A DNA stretch of 64,000 nucleotides from Anaeromyxobacter paludicola (GCF_023169965.1 NZ_AP025592.1:3720001-3784000); one strand, 5' to 3'. Shown: positions 43,868 to 53,167, counted from the first letter of the stretch. Notes: generated from the letters alone by a model not told the origin. Made by a program: numbers and translations.

Positions 43868-44803
43868 TCAGGGCGCCTCGGCGTCCGGCTCGGCGACGGT
43901 GACGCAGCCGTTCCGGCCGTTCTGCTTGGCCTGGTAGAGCGCCCGGTCGGCGGCGGCGAGCAGGGCCCGATCGGTCTCGCCGGGCACGTAGCGGGTGAGC
44001 GCCGAGATCACCGCCGCGCCCACGCTGACCGTCACCCCGAGCTCGTGCTCCTGCCAGCCGCAGCGCGAGCGCTCCACCGCCTTGCGCACCCGCTCGGCGA
44101 GCGCGCGGGCGCCGGTGGGACCGGTCTCGCGCGCCAGGATCACGAACTCCTCGCCCCCGTAGCGGGCGAGCACGTCCTCCTTGCGGACGGCGCCCTGCAG
44201 CACGTAGGCGACCATCTTCAGGACCTCGTCGCCGGCCAGGTGGCCGAACCGGTCGTTCACGCGCTTGAAGTGATCGATGTCGGCGATGAGCAGCGCGAGC
44301 GCGCGCTGGTGACGCTGCGCCGAGGCGAGCTCGGCGGCGAGCCGGTCGGCGAAGTGGCGCCGGTTGTAGAGCCCGGTGAGCGGCTCGTGCATCGCCCCGC
44401 GCGCGAGCTTCCGCTGGTACTCGGCCTCCACCTCGTCGGCGAAGGCGAGCTTCAGCACGGTCGAGACGCCGAGGTGGATCCGGGCCCCGTCGGCGAGCCG
44501 CAGCTGGCCCACCCGCGCGCCCTCGACGTAGGTGCCGTTCTGGCTGCCGAGGTCGCGCAGCTGCGCCGACCCGCCCTCGACGTGGATGCTCGCGTGGAGC
44601 CGCGAGACGCCCTCGTCGCGGATGCGGATGTCGGCGCCGTCGCGGCGGCCGATGGTCAGCTCGCGCCCGGGCTCGAGCGCGTGGATCTCGCCGAAGTGGG
44701 GACCCGACAGGACGATGAGGTAGGGGCGCTTCTCGGGGTGGGCCGCGCCGAGCGGCGAAGCGGTGAAGGTCTGGTCGGTCGGCTCGATGATTCGCTTGGG
44801 CAT
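43868..44803 (-). CDS. FHA-domain diguanylate cyclase
   Basis: A 311-residue enzyme. The N-terminal FHA domain (about 27-120), which binds phosphothreonine peptides, shows LTIGRRDGADIRI, GVSRLHASI and LGSQNGTYV. The GGDEF domain (about 135-300) has LTGLYNRRHF, the substrate-binding IDHFKRVND and an intact active site GGEEF (216-220). An RXXD product-inhibition site (207-210) lies exactly five residues before it. It should therefore make c-di-GMP from GTP under feedback control. Coupling to FHA suggests input from a Ser/Thr kinase. No membrane segment is seen. A TAGAAT box at 44831-44836 on the minus strand may be its -10. Confidence 0.94.
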   Translation of the reverse strand: MPKRIIEPTDQTFTASPLGAAHPEKRPYLIVLSGPHFGEIHALEPGRELTIGRRDGADIRIRDEGVSRLHASIHVEGGSAQLRDLGSQNGTYVEGARVGQLRLADGARIHLGVSTVLKLAFADEVEAEYQRKLARGAMHEPLTGLYNRRHFADRLAAELASAQRHQRALALLIADIDHFKRVNDRFGHLAGDEVLKMVAYVLQGAVRKEDVLARYGGEEFVILARETGPTGARALAERVRKAVERSRCGWQEHELGVTVSVGAAVISALTRYVPGETDRALLAAADRALYQAKQNGRNGCVTVAEPDAEAP

Positions 44804-44875
44804 GGACGGGGTCCCGCGTGCGAGGGACCGATTCTACCCAATGTAGGCAGATGAGCGAGAAAGTGAGTCCAGGAC

Positions 44876-45190
44876 TTACGGCGTGGCGTCGGCCATGACC
44901 GTGAGCACGGGGTAGCGAACCCCGTCGGCGCCGACGCGCTCGCTCCAGGTCGCGGCCCCGGCCGGCTGGCCGTTCACGCGCGCGACGAAGGCGGCGGGGG
45001 CGATGCGCGGCGCGGCGGCCGAGCCCGGCGCGGCCGCCACCGTGATCCGCGCCGAGCGGACCACCCGGCAGCTCACCCCGACCCGGGCGTCCGCCCGCCC
45101 CGCCGCGAACGCCGGCGCGGACGCGAGGAGCGTCAGGGCCGGGAGCGCGCGGAGGAGCGACGGAGACCGCATGCCAGGCAGCTTCTTCAT
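44876..45190 (-). CDS. Small secreted protein of unknown function
   Basis: A 104-residue protein beginning MKKLPGMRSPSLLRALPA, with a signal peptide ending near AFAA. The mature part is short and beta-like (VGVSCRVVRSARITVAAA, FVARVNGQPAGAATW, VRYPVLTVMADATP), with one cysteine. ATG 45172 is an alternative start. No family was recognised; the mature part's size resembles small spore-coat-U-like or pilin-like domains, but that is weak. It precedes the FHA-GGDEF gene on the same strand by 72 bases. Confidence 0.6.
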   Translation of the reverse strand: MKKLPGMRSPSLLRALPALTLLASAPAFAAGRADARVGVSCRVVRSARITVAAAPGSAAAPRIAPAAFVARVNGQPAGAATWSERVGADGVRYPVLTVMADATP

Positions 45191-45273
45191 CCCCCGGGCC
45201 AGGGACGCGGCCCCTCCCGTGGCCGGGCGCCGCGGCCCTTCGGGCTCGCCAACCCAAGGCAATCCGGCCGGAT

Positions 45274-47244
45274 TCAGGCGTAGCGGGGATGTGGGCGATC
45301 CGGAGCCGTCTCCCGACCTTTGCCTCCGGTCCGGCTCGCCCCGGGGTCACCCGGCAAGGGTTGCCGGGCACCCCGCCGCCGCTCGCGCAGGTACCAGGGG
45401 GCGTCGATCACGAGCACCTGCGGCCCCCCCTCGAAGAGCAGGGCCACCTTGAGCGCCGTCGCGGTGTGGCTGTGCAGGAGGTAATGGTACCAGCGCTTCT
45501 CGATGAGCTCCGGGACGAGCACCGCGACGAACCGCTCGCGGTCGGTCGCGGCGAGCGCCCGCGCGTGATCCACGATCGGCGCCACCATGCGCCGGTACTG
45601 GGAGCGGACGATCTCGAGCCGCGGGGGCGCGAACCCGGCCGCCCGCGCCGGCCCCGCCACGAGCGCCTCCCAGCGGCCGGTCAGGTCCTCGCGCTCGTAG
45701 CCCTGCGCGAGCACCTGGACCGCGCGGACCTCCGGCGAGATCTCGAGCGCGAAGCGGAGCGCCTTGCGGGTCACCTTGTCGAGCTTCTTCACCGGCACCA
45801 GGACGAGGGGCGGCCGGCGGGCGCCGAGCTCGAGCGGCGCCTCGTCGCAGGTGGCGGCCTCGGCCCGGTCGTAGGCGCGGCGCACGGCGCGGAAGAGCGC
45901 CCAGAGGGCGCCGACGCAGAGGATCGAGATCCAGGCGCCCTCCAGGAGCTTCGAGGCGGCCACCACGACGAGGGTGGCCCCGGTCGCGGCCGCGCCCACG
46001 GCGTTGACCGCCAGCGAGGCCGGGCGCCCGCCCTGGCGCTTCCAGTGGCGCACCATGCCCGCCTGGGAGAGCGTGAAGGCGCCGAAGGCCCCCACCGCGA
46101 AGAGGGGGATGAGCCGGTCGGTGATGCCGCCGAAGCCGGCGAGCAGGAGCCCGGAGAGGACGGCGAGGAGCAGGATGCCGGTGCCATAGACCAGCCGGCG
46201 GTTCGAGTGGGCGAACGCCTCCGGGAGGTAGCGGTCCTGGGCGAGCACGCGGCAGAGGCGCGGGAACCCGGCGAAGCTCGCGTTGGCCGAGAGGCAGAGC
46301 ACCGCCACCACCGCCCCCATGGTCACGCCGTAGAAGACGCCGCGCCCGGCCACGGCGCCGACGAGCTGGGAGAGGACGCTCTGGTAGCCCGGCTCGCGCG
46401 CGTCGGTGGCGCCGATCCCGTAGGCGCGGGCCAGCACCGCGACGCCGGCGAGGAGCGCCACCAGCACCGCGACGATCGTCGCGAGCGTGCGGCCCGCCTC
46501 GCGGGTGCGGGGCTCGCGGAAGATGGGCACGCCGTTCGAGACCGTCTCCACGCCGGTCATGGCGGTGCAGCCGCTCGCGAAGGCGCGCAGGAGGAGCCAG
46601 AGCCCGAGCGGCTCGACGGCGGCCGGCAGCCGGCGCGGCGGGACGAGGGGCGCCGGGTGCCCGCCCGCCGCGACGAGGTGCGCGATCCCGAGCCCGACCG
46701 CGCCGAGCAGGCAGGCCACGAAGAGCCAGGTGGGCACGAGGATGGCGAGCCCCGCCTCGCGGACGCCGCGCAGGTTCACCACGGTGAGGAGGGCCAGCAG
46801 CGCCAGGCAGAGCGGGAGCAGGTGCCGGTGCAGGGCCGGCACCGCCGACACGAGCGCGCCGACTCCGGCCGAGATCGCGACCGCGACGTTGAGGAGGTAG
46901 TCCACGGCCAGCGAGGCGGCGGCGAGGAGCCCCACGCCCTCGCCCAGGTTCTCCTTCGCGACCGTGTAGGAGCCGCCGCCGTTCGGGTAGGCGGAGATGG
47001 TCTGCCGGTAGGAGACCCCGACCACCACCAGGAGCGCCACGATCACGGCGGTGACCGGCACCACGTGGCCGACCGCGGCCGAGCCGGCGGCGGTGAGGAG
47101 GACCAGCGCCGCCTCGGGGCCGTAGGCCGCGCTCGCGAGGGCGTCGAGCCCGAGCACCGGCACGCCGGCGAGCGGCCCGATCCTCTCCTGCCCCGCGGCC
47201 CGGTCGGGGATGGCGCGGCCCAGCAGCAGGTTCGCGAGCCTCAT
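45274..47244 (-). CDS. APC-superfamily permease, KimA-like potassium transporter candidate
   Basis: A 656-residue inner-membrane protein with about 12 helices followed by a roughly 190-residue cytoplasmic domain. The N-terminal half closely follows the KimA/YdaO pattern: LDALASAAYGPEAALV, SYRQTISAYPNGGGSYTV, KENLGEGVGLLAA, VDYLLNVAVAISAG and a later VNLRG. KimA of Bacillus imports potassium by proton symport and is inhibited by c-di-AMP. The same role here is an inference; amino-acid transport is the alternative. The C-terminal domain contains a usp-like beta-alpha pattern (RAVQVLAQGYEREDLTGRW). The last 30 residues are basic. Confidence 0.8.
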   Translation of the reverse strand: MRLANLLLGRAIPDRAAGQERIGPLAGVPVLGLDALASAAYGPEAALVLLTAAGSAAVGHVVPVTAVIVALLVVVGVSYRQTISAYPNGGGSYTVAKENLGEGVGLLAAASLAVDYLLNVAVAISAGVGALVSAVPALHRHLLPLCLALLALLTVVNLRGVREAGLAILVPTWLFVACLLGAVGLGIAHLVAAGGHPAPLVPPRRLPAAVEPLGLWLLLRAFASGCTAMTGVETVSNGVPIFREPRTREAGRTLATIVAVLVALLAGVAVLARAYGIGATDAREPGYQSVLSQLVGAVAGRGVFYGVTMGAVVAVLCLSANASFAGFPRLCRVLAQDRYLPEAFAHSNRRLVYGTGILLLAVLSGLLLAGFGGITDRLIPLFAVGAFGAFTLSQAGMVRHWKRQGGRPASLAVNAVGAAATGATLVVVAASKLLEGAWISILCVGALWALFRAVRRAYDRAEAATCDEAPLELGARRPPLVLVPVKKLDKVTRKALRFALEISPEVRAVQVLAQGYEREDLTGRWEALVAGPARAAGFAPPRLEIVRSQYRRMVAPIVDHARALAATDRERFVAVLVPELIEKRWYHYLLHSHTATALKVALLFEGGPQVLVIDAPWYLRERRRGARQPLPGDPGASRTGGKGRETAPDRPHPRYA

Positions 47245-47389
47245 CCCCGAAAGCTAGGCGCGCGGCGGCGCGCGCCGGAGCGCTCCGCGTCCCTTGCGGG
47301 CGCTCGCTCGCTCGCCGTTGCATCAGGCGCCCGCCGGTGGCATCTAGGCGTCCAGCCGAACCCTCCACCCCCGCCGGAGCGTGACTCGA

Positions 47390-48013
47390 ATGACGAAGCC
47401 TGCCCGAATCGCCGCCGCCGCCCTCCTGGTCACCTTCTCGCTCACCGCCTGCGCGACCGCGGGCAAGCGCACCGCGATCGGCGCGGGCGGAGGCGCCGCC
47501 GCCGGCGCGGGCATCGGGGCGCTCCTCGGCGGCTGGAAGGGCGCCGCCATCGGGGCGGGCGTGGGCGCGCTGACCGGCGGCTCGGTCGGCCTCTACCTCG
47601 ACAAGCAGGCGAAGGAGCTCGAGGAGGTGGCCGAGACCAAGCGCACCGAGAACGGCGTGCTCGTGAACATGAAGAGCGAGATCCTCTTCGACACCGGCAG
47701 CGCCATCCTCAAGCCGGCCGCCATCGCCCAGCTCGAGAAGGTGGGCGACATCCTCGCGAAGTACTCCGACGACCGCGTCCAGGTGGTCGGCCACACCGAC
47801 AACACCGGCAAGGCGTCCACCAACGAGCAGCTCTCGGAGCGCCGGGCGCAGGCGGTGAAGGAGGTCCTGGTCGGGCGCGGCGTGCAGCCGGCGCAGATCA
47901 CCGCCCTCGGCCGCGGCCAGACGCAGCCCATCGCCGACAACGGCAGCGCCGCCGGCCGGGCCAAGAACCGCCGCGTCGAGCTCCACATCGACGTGCCGCA
48001 GCCGACGGCGTAG
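47390..48013 (+). CDS. OmpA-family lipoprotein with glycine zipper
   Basis: A 207-residue outer-membrane lipoprotein. The signal peptide ends in a lipobox (SLTAC). A glycine-zipper segment (GAGGGAAAGAGIGALLGG, about 25-60) may insert in the membrane. The C-terminal OmpA domain (about 85-200) binds peptidoglycan: ILFDTGSAILKPAA, VQVVGHTDNTGK, NEQLSERRAQAV and AKNRRVELHI. It fits the Pal/YiaD type. ATG 47390 (GGAG ten bases upstream) is preferred to GTG 47381. Confidence 0.92.
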   Translation: MTKPARIAAAALLVTFSLTACATAGKRTAIGAGGGAAAGAGIGALLGGWKGAAIGAGVGALTGGSVGLYLDKQAKELEEVAETKRTENGVLVNMKSEILFDTGSAILKPAAIAQLEKVGDILAKYSDDRVQVVGHTDNTGKASTNEQLSERRAQAVKEVLVGRGVQPAQITALGRGQTQPIADNGSAAGRAKNRRVELHIDVPQPTA

Positions 48014-48093
48014 CGGCCGGGCCGGGCGGGGGAGCGGGCGCTCGACGCGGGCCCCGCCTTCGTGCTCTCATCCGCGGCTCGGAGGTCCACCGC

Positions 48094-48858
48094 GTGAAGC
48101 CCGCCGCCGCCGCGTCCCTCGCCCTCGCCGCCGCCGCCATCGCGGCGGCGGTCGCGTTCCGGCCGGGGCCGCGCGCCACCGCGGTCGAGGTGCCGCTCGC
48201 GCCCGACGCCGGGTTCCAGGCGAAGGACGTGCAGGGCGCGCTCACCGAGCTCTCCCACCAGCTGCGCGCGCTCGAGGAGCGGCACGGCGCGGTGGAGGCC
48301 GCCTCGCTGCGGCAGGAGCAGGCGCTCGGGGCGCTCGGCGCCGCCGCGCAGGCGCGCGAGGAGCGGGCGGCGAAGGCGGAGGAGCGGGTCGCGGCGCTCG
48401 AGCAGGCGGTGGACGCCGGCCCGGCGCTCTCGGCGCCCCACCGGACGCGGCTCGACTACCTCGACGACGCCTGGGCCGAGAACGTGAGCCCGAACTACCG
48501 GAAGCTGCGCGGGCTGGGCCGGTTCTCGAAGCAGCACGACCGCTCGAGCCTGCTCCTCGTCTGGAGCTCCCACGTCGAGGCCTCCGGCCAGCCCGGCACG
48601 TTCTGCGACTTCCAGCTCCGGATCGACGACCGCCCCGACGGCCAGGCCGAGGGCGGCGGCGGGCGCGCCATCGCCTACGTCCCGTCGGGCGGCGCGGCGA
48701 CCGCGCAGGCGGTCGCGGTCACCACGCTCTTCGAGCGCGTGGGCGCGGGCTCCCACGCGGTGAGCCTCTGGGTGCGCGGCACCGCCGCGAGCTGCCAGGA
48801 GAACTACGGCGGCTTCCCGCGCTCGGTGCTGGTCGAGGAGTCGGGCGCGGTCCGGTAG
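48094..48858 (+). CDS. Membrane-anchored coiled-coil protein of unknown function
   Basis: A 254-residue protein starting at GTG 48094, with GGAGG eight bases ahead. A hydrophobic N-terminal segment (about 3-22) is an anchor or signal peptide. A heptad-rich helix (about 40-108; LTELSHQLRALEERHGAVE, AQAREERAAKAEERVAALEQ) is followed by a beta-rich domain of 140 residues with two cysteines (TFCDFQLRID and SCQENYGG). The second domain resembles secreted carbohydrate-binding or tail-spike-like sheets only loosely. It is 80 bases after the OmpA-like gene and probably in the same unit. Confidence 0.72.
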   Translation: MKPAAAASLALAAAAIAAAVAFRPGPRATAVEVPLAPDAGFQAKDVQGALTELSHQLRALEERHGAVEAASLRQEQALGALGAAAQAREERAAKAEERVAALEQAVDAGPALSAPHRTRLDYLDDAWAENVSPNYRKLRGLGRFSKQHDRSSLLLVWSSHVEASGQPGTFCDFQLRIDDRPDGQAEGGGGRAIAYVPSGGAATAQAVAVTTLFERVGAGSHAVSLWVRGTAASCQENYGGFPRSVLVEESGAVR

Positions 48859-49021
48859 TCCCCGGGTCGAGGGGCGGTCGGGCGGACCGGGGAGGTCGGC
48901 GCCACCAAACGCCCGCTTTCGAGCAATTCCGGGCCCTTCGCGCACCGGGCGGGGCGACGGGGGGGTCGGCCGGCACCGGGCGGAGCCGGCGCAACCGCGC
49001 GGAACCCGGCCCGCGCGCCGC

Positions 49022-49037
49022 TGGCGCGGGGCGTGCT
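49022..49037 (+). promoter_or_regulatory. Candidate sigma-54 promoter of the 839-residue lipoprotein
   Basis: TGGCGCG-N4-GTGCT has GG and GC in the right -24/-12 register, with two mismatches to the consensus. The predicted start is near 49048, 32 bases before the ATG. High GC content raises the odds of a chance match. Confidence 0.4.
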
Positions 49038-49079
49038 CCCTGCGGACCCGGACCTCCCACTCGAACCCCGGACGAAGAC

Positions 49080-51599
49080 ATGACGACCAGACGATCCACC
49101 GCGGGCTGCCTCGCGGCGGCCCTCCTCGCCGCGGGCTGCGGCGGCAGCAGCGGCGCCAAGACCCCCGGCGGCACGCCGGGCGGCGGCACCGGCGGCACGG
49201 CCGGCATCGCCCTCCCGCGGGAGATCTCCGCCCTGCCCACCCGCACCGCGACCGGCTCGGCCTCGGCCTCGCGCCTGGCCCTGGCGGCGCAGCCGCTCGA
49301 CGCCTCCACCGACTACGGCGCGGCCCGGACGGTGAAGTCCGTGGACGAGCCGGCGCTGTCGCAGTTCGACATCCTCAACACCATCTTCAACGCCCTCGGC
49401 CAGACCCACTACGCCGACGCCGAGAACGTCGGCAGCGGCCCCTACGGCGCGATGGTGAGCTGGGTCGAGGACCACGGCGACTCGCAGCAGAAGCAGGTGA
49501 ACCCCTGGGTGGTGGACTCGTCGCTCACCACCGAGGGCGGCAAGCCGGTGAACGTGGTCCGGATCTGGATGAAGCAGCAGATGGGCGACGGGCTGCTGCA
49601 CCTCATCAAGGTGGGGCTGCGGATCTACGAGGCCCCCACGCAGCGCGCCGACGGCTCCTACGCCGACTACGGCGTCTGGACGCTCGACGCCAAGTTCGAC
49701 GACACCGGCACCCGCTACTTCGCCGCCTCGGCCGCGCGCGACGCGACCGGCGGCTCGGTGGTGATGCTCCACGAGGTGGAGGCCACCGGCAAGGAGACCC
49801 GCGGCGTGCTGCACAAGTCGGACGCGGCCGGCTACGGGCAGGTGGTGTACCCCGACTACTCGAGCTGCAACAGCCCGGACTGCACGCCCACCCCGGTCGC
49901 GGTCGCCTACGTGTACGACGCCGACCACGTGGCCCTGAAGCAGGGCGCGACCGTGGTCTTCAAGGACCGCACCAACGTGGTGGACCTCGTGAACCGCTAC
50001 GGCCTCTATGACGCCGCGAGCGGCGCCGACGTGGCGCGCACCCACGCCTTCGGCTTCCCGGTGCAGTTCACCGACGCCAGCGGCAACCCGCAGTACGGCT
50101 ACTACGGCGCCTGGCAGGGCCGCCACCAGCTCTGGGCCAACGGCGCCGCCGTCCCCGCGGGCACGGTGGTGACCCGGCAGGATCGCGCCTCGGGCCAGCC
50201 GGTACAGCAGTTCACCGTGTCGCCCGTCTTCACCGGCACGCTGGTGAAGCGGACGCTCGTCGCGGCCGACGTGCAGGACGTGAAGGACCTCGTGGTCGAG
50301 ACCTGGGTGAACCTGAGCCAGAACCTGCGCTTCGACGGGACGCAGTGGCAGAGCTGCGTCAACCCCGACTATTCCGTCCAGCCGCCCGCCTGCGGCGCCG
50401 GCTCCGGGCCGTTCACCGACTTCCAGAGCCTGGTGGTGAGCCCCGGCGACACCCGCCGCATGGTGAACGTCAGCTACTTCGACCAGGCCGCCATGCAGCC
50501 GCGCAACCTGGTGTACGACCCGGCCGGCCCGTCCGGCGCCGGCTTCTACTACGCCACCGGCGGCATGGGCGCTCCGGCCGTCTCGACCGGCGTGGCCTTC
50601 ACCCCGACGGCGGGCGCGCAGCTCTGGGTCAACGTGAGCGGGTCGATCTACATCTCGTTCGACGGCACGAGCTGGGTGCAGAAGACGCTCGTCTCCTTCG
50701 ACCCGAGCACCTACACGCCGACCTTCGCCCCGGCCGCCACCGGCGACCACCCGTACGTCCTCGAGCTCGGCCGCGAGTACTACATCAACAACCCGGGCGC
50801 GAACTACGTGGTGAAGCGCACCGCCGCCGCCACCTACGACGTCCGGATCGAGCTGCAGAGCGTGGCCAACCCGGTGAACGCGGCCACCTTCGTGCCGGCC
50901 GGCACCACCTTCCAGCAGCAGATGGGCGGGACGAGCGGCTCCACCTTCCAGTTCGTCACCGACGCGGCCTCGCCGAGCTTCATGAAGCTCGTGTACCTCA
51001 CCGTCGGCCAGGCCGACGCCACCGCCGGCGCCAAGGCCGGCGACGTGGTGAAGACCGGCCAGTGGGGGCTCGCGGCGCTGCAGGGCGGCCAGCCCACCGG
51101 CGTGCAGTACAACTGGGAGTACCCGAACCCGAACGACGGCGGGAACGGCCCGCAGGGGCAGCAGTTCCTCCTCGCCGCCGGGGGCGCCTACCAGCTCCTC
51201 GACGACCCGCTCCGGTTCACCGGGGTCGCGCTCGCCAACCACGCCGGCGTCACCAAGACCTACGCGCTCCAGTTCGACGGGTCGTGGGTGAACGGGCTCC
51301 CCGACGTCTACCAGGACCTGCGCAAGGACGGCTTCCTGCTCACGCCCGAGCTCGCCGGCAAGGTGGTGGTGATCCCCGACGGCACGCAGGTGACCGACGC
51401 CGCCGACGCCACCCGCAAGTACGTCTTCAAGCCGCTGCAGGTGCGCGAGTACCTCGCCGTGATCTCCGACCCGGGGAACCTCGACCTGTCGGCGGCGCTC
51501 GGGCTCGATCTCTCCGCGGTGCCCGGCTTCGTGGACGCCGGCCTGGGCGCGCTGCCCGACGTCGCGGTGAAGTACTCCGAGGGCGCGAAGGTGCAGTAG
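49080..51599 (+). CDS. Large surface lipoprotein of unknown function
   Basis: An 839-residue protein with a signal peptide ending in a lipobox (LLAAGCGG), then a Gly/Thr/Pro-rich spacer. The body has many aromatic and Asp/Gly-rich beta strands (YFAASAARDATGGSVVMLHE, LWVNVSGSIYISFDGTSWV) and a Cys-containing stretch (SSCNSPDCTP; SCVNPDYSVQPPACGAG). No haem motif, protease triad or known repeat was found. Three similar phrases of the form VYDADHV, FKDRTNVVDLVNRYG and LTPELAGKVVVIPDG recur around long strands. It is alone, with a sigma-54-like promoter and no co-directional neighbour. It may be an outer-surface binding protein. Confidence 0.75.
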   Translation: MTTRRSTAGCLAAALLAAGCGGSSGAKTPGGTPGGGTGGTAGIALPREISALPTRTATGSASASRLALAAQPLDASTDYGAARTVKSVDEPALSQFDILNTIFNALGQTHYADAENVGSGPYGAMVSWVEDHGDSQQKQVNPWVVDSSLTTEGGKPVNVVRIWMKQQMGDGLLHLIKVGLRIYEAPTQRADGSYADYGVWTLDAKFDDTGTRYFAASAARDATGGSVVMLHEVEATGKETRGVLHKSDAAGYGQVVYPDYSSCNSPDCTPTPVAVAYVYDADHVALKQGATVVFKDRTNVVDLVNRYGLYDAASGADVARTHAFGFPVQFTDASGNPQYGYYGAWQGRHQLWANGAAVPAGTVVTRQDRASGQPVQQFTVSPVFTGTLVKRTLVAADVQDVKDLVVETWVNLSQNLRFDGTQWQSCVNPDYSVQPPACGAGSGPFTDFQSLVVSPGDTRRMVNVSYFDQAAMQPRNLVYDPAGPSGAGFYYATGGMGAPAVSTGVAFTPTAGAQLWVNVSGSIYISFDGTSWVQKTLVSFDPSTYTPTFAPAATGDHPYVLELGREYYINNPGANYVVKRTAAATYDVRIELQSVANPVNAATFVPAGTTFQQQMGGTSGSTFQFVTDAASPSFMKLVYLTVGQADATAGAKAGDVVKTGQWGLAALQGGQPTGVQYNWEYPNPNDGGNGPQGQQFLLAAGGAYQLLDDPLRFTGVALANHAGVTKTYALQFDGSWVNGLPDVYQDLRKDGFLLTPELAGKVVVIPDGTQVTDAADATRKYVFKPLQVREYLAVISDPGNLDLSAALGLDLSAVPGFVDAGLGALPDVAVKYSEGAKVQ

Positions 51600-51659
51600 G
51601 CGCGCGGCGGGCGGGGTGATCCGGCGCGCGCCGCCGGTCACCTCGCCCGCCTCCTGCGC

Positions 51660-52118
51660 TCAGGGATCGCGCAGCAGCCGGGCGTGGGCCTCGTCCTGCT
51701 CGGCGAGCTGCGAGAAGAAGAGGTGGATCTCGGGGGCGACGCCCGGCGCCAGGAACTGGGCGTGCATCCCGGCGAAGACGTGCTCGAGGGCGCTGAACCG
51801 GTCCTTCACGGCGGCGAGCCCCTCCGGCCAGCGGCCGGCGCGCAGCTCGGCGTACTCGCGGTTGGCGCGCTCGGCGAGCCCCTCGAGCTCGCGCAGGGCG
51901 GGGAGCGACGCCCCGTCGAAGCGCGAGGCGTCGTCGCGGTAGCGGGCGGCGAGCAGGTGCACGCGCAGGGCGTGCTGCTCCTCCTCCTCCTCGAGCTGGC
52001 GGAAGATCGCCTGGGCGCCGGGCTGGTCGGCGAAGCGCCGGGCCGCCTCGCGGTACATGAGCGCGCAGACCTCCTCGATCTGCGCCGCGGCCTCGAACAC
52101 GTGGTAGCTGCTCGCCAT
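51660..52118 (-). CDS. Ferritin-like (rubrerythrin-type) diiron protein
   Basis: A 152-residue all-helical protein. Glutamate/histidine pairs expected for a diiron four-helix bundle are visible: E in QIEEVCALMYREAARRF, EEEEQHALRVHLL, EHVFAGMHAQF and QDEAHARLL. There is no rubredoxin domain. It is convergent with the large lipoprotein gene and divergent from the metallo-beta-lactamase-fold gene. A role in iron storage or peroxide removal is likely by family; two more ferritin-like genes lie within 2.5 kb. Confidence 0.8.
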   Translation of the reverse strand: MASSYHVFEAAAQIEEVCALMYREAARRFADQPGAQAIFRQLEEEEEQHALRVHLLAARYRDDASRFDGASLPALRELEGLAERANREYAELRAGRWPEGLAAVKDRFSALEHVFAGMHAQFLAPGVAPEIHLFFSQLAEQDEAHARLLRDP

Positions 52119-52213
52119 CTCCCGTCCTCTCGCCGCGGAGCCGGCCGGGAGGCGGCTGGCCGTGTGTCGCGGGACACCCGAAGGCTGGATAGCTTGGCCG
52201 CAAGGTACGCGCC

Positions 52214-53167
52214 ATGCCCAGAACCCACGACATCGATTTGCAGGCCGGCGAGCGCTCGCCGGACTACGACGAGGGATCGATCCTCTTCGTCGGGACCGCC
52301 ACCACGGTGATCCGGTACGCCGGGTTCACCCTCCTGACCGATCCGAACTTCCTCCACGCCGGCGACCACGCGCACCTCGGCTACGGGATGCGCTCCCGGC
52401 GGCTCACCAACCCGGCGGTCGAGATCGACGACCTGCCTCCGCTCGACGCCTGCCTCCTGTCGCACCTGCACGGCGATCACTGGGACGAGGTGGCCGCGAG
52501 GCGGCTGCCGAAGGGGCTGCCGATCCTCACCACCCCGCACGCCGCGCGGGGCCTCCGGCGCCAGGGCTTCACGCGCACGGTGGCCCTCGACACCTGGGAC
52601 GCCGCCGAGCTCCGCAAGGGCGACGCCCGGCTCCGGGTGAGCGCCATGCCCGCGCGGCACGGGCCGGCGGTCGCCTCCGCGCTCCTCCCGCCGGTGATGG
52701 GGAGCATGCTCGAGTGGAGCCGGGCCGGGCAGCGCCCCGTCTTCCGCGCCTACGTCTCGGGCGACACGCTGGTGCACGAGGACCTGCGCCGGATCCCGGA
52801 GCGCTACCCGCAGGTGGACCTGGGGCTCTTCCACCTCGGCGGCGCGCGGGTGCTCGGGGTCCTCGTCACCCTGGACGCCGCGCAGGGGGTGGAGGCGATC
52901 CGCATCATCCGGCCGGAGGTGGTGATCCCGATCCACTACGGGGACTACCCGGTCTTCAAGTCGCCGCTCTCCGACTTCATGCGGGCGGCCCGGGCGGCCG
53001 AGCTCCCCTGCGTGGTGGAGTACCTCGCGCGCGGGGAGACCTGGCGCTTCCGCGTCCCGGCCGCCGCGCTCGGCAGGCCCCGCGCCGCCGGGCCCGCGAT
53101 CCGGCCCGAGGAGCGGCAGGGCGCGCAGGGGCCGCGGGCGGAGGGACCCGGGCGCCACCTGCACTGA
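52214..53167 (+). CDS. Metallo-beta-lactamase-fold hydrolase
   Basis: A 317-residue protein with the zinc-binding motif HLHGDHWD (84-91), further ligands in MPARHGPA and SGDT, and a last His in PIHYGDYPVF. The pattern ILFVGTATTVIRYAGFTLLTDPNFLH places it in the UlaG/RomA-like branch (N-acyl-phosphatidylethanolamine phospholipase D-like). The C-terminal 40 residues are disordered and basic. It heads a plus-strand group with two ferritin-like genes (gap 67 bases). The substrate is unknown. Confidence 0.88.
   Translation: MPRTHDIDLQAGERSPDYDEGSILFVGTATTVIRYAGFTLLTDPNFLHAGDHAHLGYGMRSRRLTNPAVEIDDLPPLDACLLSHLHGDHWDEVAARRLPKGLPILTTPHAARGLRRQGFTRTVALDTWDAAELRKGDARLRVSAMPARHGPAVASALLPPVMGSMLEWSRAGQRPVFRAYVSGDTLVHEDLRRIPERYPQVDLGLFHLGGARVLGVLVTLDAAQGVEAIRIIRPEVVIPIHYGDYPVFKSPLSDFMRAARAAELPCVVEYLARGETWRFRVPAAALGRPRAAGPAIRPEERQGAQGPRAEGPGRHLH

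Noticed and set aside
44831-44857. A complete promoter for the FHA-GGDEF gene
   Set aside because: A good TAGAAT -10 box exists on the minus strand, but no acceptable -35 was found at 16-18 bases, so only the -10 is mentioned with the gene.
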